NCBI GenBank assembly: GCA_004154925.1
Contig: QJNS01000090.1
Coordinates: forward strand, 124,001 to 188,000
Reading direction: 5' to 3'
Origin: Monosporascus cannonballus
Taxonomy: Eukaryota; Ascomycota; Sordariomycetes; Xylariales
DNA: 64,000 bases
Shown here one piece after another: positions 57,331 to 64,000 of the stretch (position 1 is its first letter; every line of letters starts with the position of its first letter). The position numbers were made by a program, and so were the translations under genes. The notes under the pieces are model-generated. The model had not been told where the DNA came from and ran no database searches. It saw nothing but the letters and a program-made list of their open reading frames with translations.

Positions 57331-60300
57331 CTAGTCCAGGCCCCTGAACCGGCGGTTGAACTCCTCGACGGCGACGGCGACCATACGGTAGAGGAAGGCG
57401 CGGCCGCTCTCCTCGCCGACGGGAAGGAAGGGCCCGTTGGTGCCGCCGCGTAGTACGATACTGATGCCCGTACGCTCCTTGACGATGGTCTGCACGTCCT
57501 TGAGCGGCACGTCCCACTCGGTGGTCAGGCGCCGGCTGCGGATCAGCAGGATCCGGCTGTACGTCACCATGACCACCATATCCTCGCGTGGTAGCTCTAG
57601 GTGCGCGATGTAGTCCTCGTTGAAGTACTTGCCATTGTCCACCTGCTTGAGCCAAAATTGGCCCAGCGCCTCGCGCTGGCTGTACGGCCGCACGATGCCG
57701 TCCGCCGGGATGAAGCGCGTGAGCCGCACCCGGTCCAGTTCCGATCCGTCGAACACCGTCGTCGTGTTTCGGATCCCCTCGGACACGTTCGAAGCGAAGT
57801 CGAGGACGCCTACAGCCGGCTTGGTGGCCAGGCCGATGAAGCCCTTGCCGACGCCCTTGAAGAAGCCCGCGGCCCCTTCTTGTTCTGCGCCTTCGAGCGG
57901 CTTGCGGGCGACACCGCCGAGACCGGACGCTACCGATGTGAAGAACGAGTTCGCCCCTGCCGTAACGCCAAACAGGGCGTGCTTAGGTCTGTTACGAGCG
58001 CGTGTGATGCGGCGACGATCCTGGAACTGCTTGTCGAGGGTCGCAGCCGCCAATCCCTTGCCGAAGCTGCCCGTAACTTTAGAGAGGGAGTCGGAGAAGC
58101 CGTAGACGGCATTTTTTACAAAGCCCGTTGCGCCTTTGGCAATGCCTAATCCGAGGTCCTCGGGCTTATCGGCTGTGATTAGACCTTGATATGGTTCGTA
58201 GAAGGCAGCTGTGACACCACTGCTGATGCTGTTGAACAGGCCAACGGGATTGCCGAGGAAATCTGCGCTGCCTATAATCTTGTGGACTTGGTACAGGACT
58301 TCTTGACTGTAGTGGTTTGAGAAAAGCTGCGTCAGCAGGGGGATGGTAACACGCGTGTTCTCCAATAACAGAGCGTTCAACCGGATAGGAGCATCATTGA
58401 CGTTGCCAATTGCCATAGTCAGGACGTTGACGAAGAACATGATCGGATTGCGCGTCGAGGTCTTGTCTTCGATGTTAACACGCTCGGTGCGCATGAACGA
58501 CAAATCCAACTGCATTGGCTGTATGTTCAAAGCCTCAAAGTATATGTCCTGACCTGACTGCTCTTGCTTGGGTTCGGGAATACCAAGGCCTTCGTCGCAT
58601 AGCTTGCCATCCTGGGTCTCTGACGAGGTGCCGGGAATTTTGGAGTAATCCAGTACAGCGTAAATGAAGTCCTCATCAAGATCAATTGTCAATTGCTGCA
58701 GCAGAATGGTCGCGTATTTCACGTAAAGTACACCGTAACTGTCGTCCTTGACTCTTATCACTTGGGCGTGTAACGAAGGATGCAGCTCGATTTCTTCAGC
58801 TTTCTTGGGAACGACACTTGGGTAGAGAATCATCGGGAAAAGGCCGCCGTAGAGTTGATTGTCGACCTGTATCCACTTGACGTTTGTAACGACGATCTGG
58901 TGGAGAGCGGACTCGATGTACTTGAGCTCGACGTCGCGCAGTGTGATATAGGCCAGTTCCTTGAGCTGATGATTGATGAGTGAAACGCCTATCCCTGAGA
59001 GCTTCAACTGCGCCTGGAACGTTGTCTTGTCTTCTAGTTTCTTGGTTTCGAAGCCTGTAGCGCCAACACTCTGGGTCGAGCCAGCCATGGTCTTCTGCCG
59101 GTATAAGCTCTTGCTCGGTTTGAAGTTAGACAGAATCAAAGTCTGGGTTGGCCCATCCGCTGCAACGTTGATGTCGATGATCTTTTGCTGGCCGGAACCG
59201 CTTATGAACTTCATAGGGACCTGGTTACCGATCTCAGCCAGCTTGACGTATCGCTCTTTGCCGAAGGCGCTGATGACGATCTCTTTCTTCTTTGCCGATG
59301 GGAAGTCCCATGCATATGGCATTATGCTACGCGGCGGCAGACGGTATCTTATCGGCCTCCACCCGGAGTAATCGTCTTCGTCACCGCTCTTGATGACATT
59401 CGGATCGGCCTGGTAGAAAGTGAATTCCGTGTCACTCTCGTTGCGCATCGAGAACGGCCATGCCTTAGTCTCCAGGCTGAGAGTTAGGAAGATGGTCGCG
59501 TCCTCCATCAATATCTCAATGCGAATCAAACGCTGACGTTGCCCGGCTTTGGCTATCTTGACATGCGTGGTACCGATGTCCGAGATGTTGAATGGCGAAG
59601 TCCATTGGCTGTTAACCCCTGGGTAACATAGAGCCATCTGTTTTGTTCTTGACCTCTGGAGGAAGTGAAGTGCTTGCAACTTGCCAGGTTCCAGGGTGAT
59701 AAGGTCCGGTGATCCCGGTTGCCTGATATTGATCTCCTCACCGATCTTGTTCTTGATGACAAACCTAGGAGCAAGGGTAACAACCTTAGTCAACTTATAT
59801 TTGCCTTCGCCCGAGTCTACCGTGATACCAATGTAAATCTCGGCATCGTTCTTAGTGGATTGAAGTACAACGTCAGTGGTACTACCAATGGCGTCGAAGC
59901 TTTGAGGTTTGCTCCACTCAGAGTCTCCGAGCTTGAGTAGAGCGCGGTTTCGCTGGTCATCGTTACCGTACGAGAACATAAACGGCAATGCTTTCGGCCG
60001 TTCTTGATCCGAAGTGTCGACAAGCGGTGACTGGCCCGCCGCTCTCTTAGCTTGTTGCAGGAACTGCTTGCCACGAATGAGGACGTCTAGGCCCGTCTTG
60101 TTTAGCACAACATAGGGGCTGTAGACAGTAACCTTGAAGGCTCCGCCGCCGTCTGGAAACCGGAAGTAATGAAGCTTAAGGTTCAGCTGGAGGCCCTCAT
60201 CGTCTTTACAGGCTAACCTATGCTCCTTTCGGTACTCTTCCCTCGCACCAGGATTGATGATAGACCATTCACTGGGTTTGTATACGGTGTCCTGCATGTC

Positions 60301-63300
60301 AATGCTCATGAGTAGAAGATGTGATAGCTCCACCATATGGACGGGACTAACGCCACCTTTTCGGAGGAAATTGCTCCAGTCTTTCTTGGTGTCCTTATCG
60401 TAGATGCGGTACTTAAAATCATAGGGGAGGAGGTTTTCTAAGACGATTGGAGGAGAGATCTTGAGTCTCATATATGGATATTTCCTGGAGACGTTAGAAT
60501 TGCATACGGCAATCAGACAGTGGATACGTACCCTGTGAGGAAGTGTGTCTTGTCATAGCTTGTATTGAGTTGGAAGTAGAATGGTTCGTTGTTTTCCCCC
60601 TTGCAAACAAGAGTACGGGTCGGTCTCTTAAGCAAATCCTTCCACCAAAGGTGCTCCGACGACCAGGCATAGCCGAAACCTGAATCCGGTCGAACAAGGA
60701 GCGATTTCACATAAGCTGCGGCAACTGGGGCAGGCCGGCTCTCGCCTGGCGGGATCTTTTCAATCTTGAGTAGATGACCCTCTTGGGCATCGTACACCCC
60801 GAGCTCGAGTGGAATTTGTGTCTGGTTTTCCACTTGAAGGGGCGATCGGAGCGTGACATATTTGATGTTATCCGGGCCGAGGCTCACATCCACGAGCAAG
60901 CGGTGAAGGGTGTTGTCGGTCTTTGGTCGCAAACTGTAGAGGAACTCGCCCTCACGATTCACACGGATATTCTTGACAGGGTCGAACCCGCTGCCTTCAA
61001 TCTGGAGAGCGATGCTGTTCGTCGTAGTGCTCTCCGACATTGCATTCTCGCGCATTTTCTCCCAGTGCTCGAAGCTCCACGGTGCCTCTTCGCCATCTTC
61101 CAACTTAAGGGAAATCCCCTCCGTGCTCTGGCTTTTCGCTTCCACGACGACGTTGAAGCCGGTGTAGTTGCGGATCTTATAAGGCGCTTCTATTCCGCGC
61201 GGTTTGCCGAGGACCTCTTCGTCTTGTGTCAGGAAGTTGAAAGATTTCGACGCCAGAGCGATAGTCGCAGTCGTAACGGTAATATCAAATGTCTTTTTCG
61301 ATGCAAGGTTAACAGACATCATCCCGCTCTCAAAGTCCCTGGCGATACCCACGCCAACCTGCCAAGGCTCCAACAAGGGCTCCCAGGCAGACTTAGCGAA
61401 ATTGTTGACATTTATGTACATATCAATTGCAGCCTCTGCTTTAAGGCTGTTGGACCAATCAGATGCTGACGCTGTGAAATTCTTGACACTCATGTCCAAG
61501 ATTGGCAACTCATGCACGTCTCCAAGCAGTACGATACGGAGACCTTCCATAGTTGCAGTAAGTTCTTCGTGACGTTTAGAAGCCACGGACACATCATGCG
61601 GCCGTTGCGGCCCTTTACCGCTTCGCTGAGTGAGGGTACCGGCAGTCTTGCTTCCTCTGGTCTTTGCTGCAGTTGATGGCCGTCGACCGCTAGCCGTACG
61701 CTCTCTGAGACCCTCCTCGCGAAGCTGCTTTGCCTTTTGATCGGATGCACTCGGTTTGGGCTTGCCATCGTCATCATTTTCAGACAGCTCCGACGCTTTG
61801 CCAATGATCTGGAGCACAAGAAGGATATCTCGGAGGGACAGCCGTAGTACAAGTGGCTCGATGTCGGCATGGATACTTGTTGAGTTTTGTTTGGAGCTGT
61901 CCATGGCTATTTGGATGGAGAAGTCGTCAAGAATCCGTAGTCGGGAATGGTCAAATTTGTCCATACGGCAGAGAAACATGCCTACCTCCGAAACCTGGAA
62001 AGTCAGCGCATGCTGTTGCGAGAGTAGCACTTGCTTCGTGCCTAACACAATGGCTTCGGAACTTGAACTGAGGGGATTGGCGATTAGGATAACTTGGGCG
62101 TCAACGATATTAACGCGGAAAGCAATGTTGGTCTTCGTTTCATGCTTCTTGGGTTGAGGCCCGGCAACCTGCTGGCTTTCAGAAGCTTTCGCAGTCCAAG
62201 CCACTTGCATTGAATCGGTTTCAGAACCCTCGGGAGTTTCTTCAGGACTCTCGTCAAGGGCTGGTTCGGCCTCAACCTCGAGGCCAACAGAGATAAAATG
62301 TTGGATTGCGAAGATATAATCCAGTGCGAAAATGACCCTGGGACTATCGATGGCAACCATCGCGATGATATCCCGCTCCTTCCCTCCGGACATGGAGACG
62401 CTGGCCATGAATTGCTGGACCTCTTTATTGGAAGATGTCATGATCTTCCTGAACTTGTTGCCTTCTCTTGCCCGGCTGTCGTGGATGGTGAATGATTGGA
62501 TAACGAACTCTGCCGAGAGAGACCCATCGGCCAACATCCGAGTCTTGAGCTTGCTGTCATCTAGGGAGAATCGGGATAGGCTAGCTGCATCTAGGTCCCC
62601 AACCGGTCTATGTGCGTGCGCGCTGATAAGCTCAAGACCGATCTTGTGCACATTAAACACGAGATCAAGCTTCGTCCAGGTACCCTCTTTGGAGCCTAGC
62701 TCCGGGGAGAGGTCGACTATTTGGGTGTCGCCGCCAGACACGGTGGAAGACATCGTTTTCGCTCTACGCAAAGTGCCCTCATCCACGTCGCGCTCTGCCT
62801 CCTCTTCCCTAGCTTCGGTATCGGTTACAAAAGCCGCCGGAACTGATCGGGAAATCTCCATGAGGAATTTAAGTTGGTATTGCGTGAGCCGAAGGTTGAT
62901 GTCAGTCATCCTCCCTTCGATCTCCATGTCTGGGCGTTTCCACCCCGGCTTATGTTCGGCGTACACAATATTGAAGCCCAGGTCGACATGATCGATCATC
63001 TCGAGCTCCTCCGATACATCATCTGCATAATGTAGTAACGAAGTGAGTCTGATGTTTCTTATGCCTGCAGATAGCTTCATAGCTATCTCCGCATCTTCAG
63101 AGTCGTCTAAGGGTGCAAATTGGTTCTGAGCATATATTTCTCCCAGATATGCTGTGACCAAATCTCGCTTCGGACGCTCCGGTGTCAAAACTCGAGGGAA
63201 GACGATGATTGGGGTATTCACGATCACGTCGAATTTGAACCTGCTCGTACTTTGTTGCAGCTGTTGCGCTTGATTGGCGGCAGCTTGACGCGCAGAGTTG

Positions 63301-64000
63301 TAAATGGCCTGCATCTTGCCGAACTTCACCAGGAAGTCAATGATTTTCCTGAACGGTTCTTCGAGGAAGTGGACCTTGATCGAGCCAGCGCGTAGATATA
63401 TCGAAGAATCATATCCTGGGTATGCATTTACGTTGCTAGGGTCAAATGTTTCGTAGCGGAAATCTGCGAGCTCATCGCCCTGAATAGTAACGAGTTGCCG
63501 GAAGCTGGAGTCCTCCGAGGCGCCGACATTGATATCGTCAACGAGGGTTAGGTTACCCAGTTTCGCCCCAACCCTCATTGTCTTCCCGAGTATGAAAACA
63601 CCAACATCGGCGTGATTAAATGCGAGCGTCGCCAGACGGATGCCGTCATTGTTCAAGATCATGCGGATACTCTTGAGGTCTACCTTCACCCGTATGGAGC
63701 CAGTTTCGTTTTGTGGGGCCTGGGGTGAAGGCTCAACGATTTCCACGGCATTTTCGTCATCGCTGTCGTCCGTGATCTGTTTCCGTGTCGGGCCGTCTGG
63801 ACTATCGCTGTTGGTAAAGGTGACAAGTATGAAGTCCAGAAGCGTGAGAAGCGTCTTCCTCGTAACGACAAGGTTTATCGTTGAGATGGCGGTGGTGACA
63901 TTGGTTTCGATGCCTTCGTAGACGGACATGAATTCGGGGGATTCTTTTTTGACTTTGACGAACTTCACATGCACGAGAGCCCGCTTCTGCTCGCGGTCTT
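57331..64000 (-). CDS. VPS13: VPS13 bridge-like lipid transfer protein, C-terminal two thirds (5' end outside window)
   Basis: A very large membrane-contact-site protein that channels lipids between organelles. Two exon pieces (64000-60532 and 60484-57331) join across a 47-nt intron (GTACGT, TTCTAAC, CCAG), giving about 2207 residues. The frame is open at the right edge, so the N-terminal chorein part lies outside. Visible in order: the extended repeating-beta-groove region, the VAB/SHR-BD domain around the splice join (SPPIVLENLLPYDFKYRIYD), the VPS13_C region with amphipathic helices (SADFLGNPVGLFNSISSGV, GATGFVKNAVYGFSDSLSK), and a C-terminal PH-like domain (WDVPLKDVQTIVKERTGIS) ending FRGLD. 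An acidic DDSDDENAVE patch lies near the right edge. The last 700 bases are clearly more GC-rich than the rest. Confidence 0.96.

Noticed and set aside
1..64000. tRNA, rRNA, snRNA or CRISPR elements
   Set aside because: No B-box-like tRNA segment with a matching A box, no U6-like sequence and no spaced repeat array were noticed on reading. A tRNAscan-SE or Infernal run could overturn this.

Overview
The window is nuclear DNA of a filamentous ascomycete (Pezizomycotina). The evidence is short introns (about 42-181 nt) with GT...AG borders and CTAAC/CTGAC-like branch points, and a set of fungal single-copy genes (nitrate reductase, calcipressin, RRG9, LAP1, VPS13, HRQ1). A four-cysteine GPI protein resembling 'infection structure' proteins and the general gene style hint at Sordariomycetes, but this is not proven. 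Gene density is low, about one gene per 3.2 kb, and intergenic stretches of 1-3.5 kb look empty. Exon joins given here were worked out by hand from splice signals and protein continuity.

Layout, left to right. 1-1688: 3' end of nitrate reductase (niaD, +). 2877-3477: broken RTA1-like membrane protein gene (-). 5114-7248: RanBD/FG protein (+) with an in-frame TAG and 147 open codons after it. 8148-11694: Hrq1 DNA helicase (+). 12404-14080: RRM-like protein (+). 15469-16797: secreted M28 aminopeptidase LAP1 (-). 18172-20324: DUF3405 membrane protein (-). 22564-24302: mitochondrial AFG1 ATPase (-). 25636-26144: unrecognised coding-like remnant. 27314-28203: four-TM protein (+). 29313-31893: Zn2Cys6 regulator (+) in nine exons. 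33618-36659: MAPKBP1/WDR62-like WD40 protein (-). 38683-39738: RRG9 (-). 40370-42101: MpaB/DUF2236-like oxygenase (+). 43051-43917: calcipressin (-). 43918-47490: gene-poor, with an assembly gap between G and C homopolymers. 47491-49054: mitochondrial PheRS (-). 49852-51036: dicarboxylate carrier DIC1 (+). 51615-52797: RPB3 (-). 54141-54815: GPI-anchored secreted protein (-). 57331-64000: C-terminal two thirds of VPS13 (-), running off the right edge.

The genes do not form one pathway. Most are housekeeping: mitochondrial function (AFG1, RRG9, mitochondrial PheRS, DIC1), transcription (RPB3), nuclear transport (RanBD protein), DNA repair (Hrq1), lipid transport (VPS13) and calcineurin control (calcipressin). 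Nitrate reductase has no nitrite reductase or nitrate transporter downstream in this window. The MpaB-like oxygenase has no PKS, NRPS or terpene synthase beside it. I found no CRISPR array, tRNA, rRNA or intact transposon.

The points most worth checking are the in-frame TAG in the RanBD gene, the nine-exon regulator whose zinc cluster is spread over three exons and which uses a GC-AG intron, the frameshifted RTA1 relic, and a recurring rise in GC content toward the 3' ends of genes. I did not find strong evidence for a wholly new multi-gene system.
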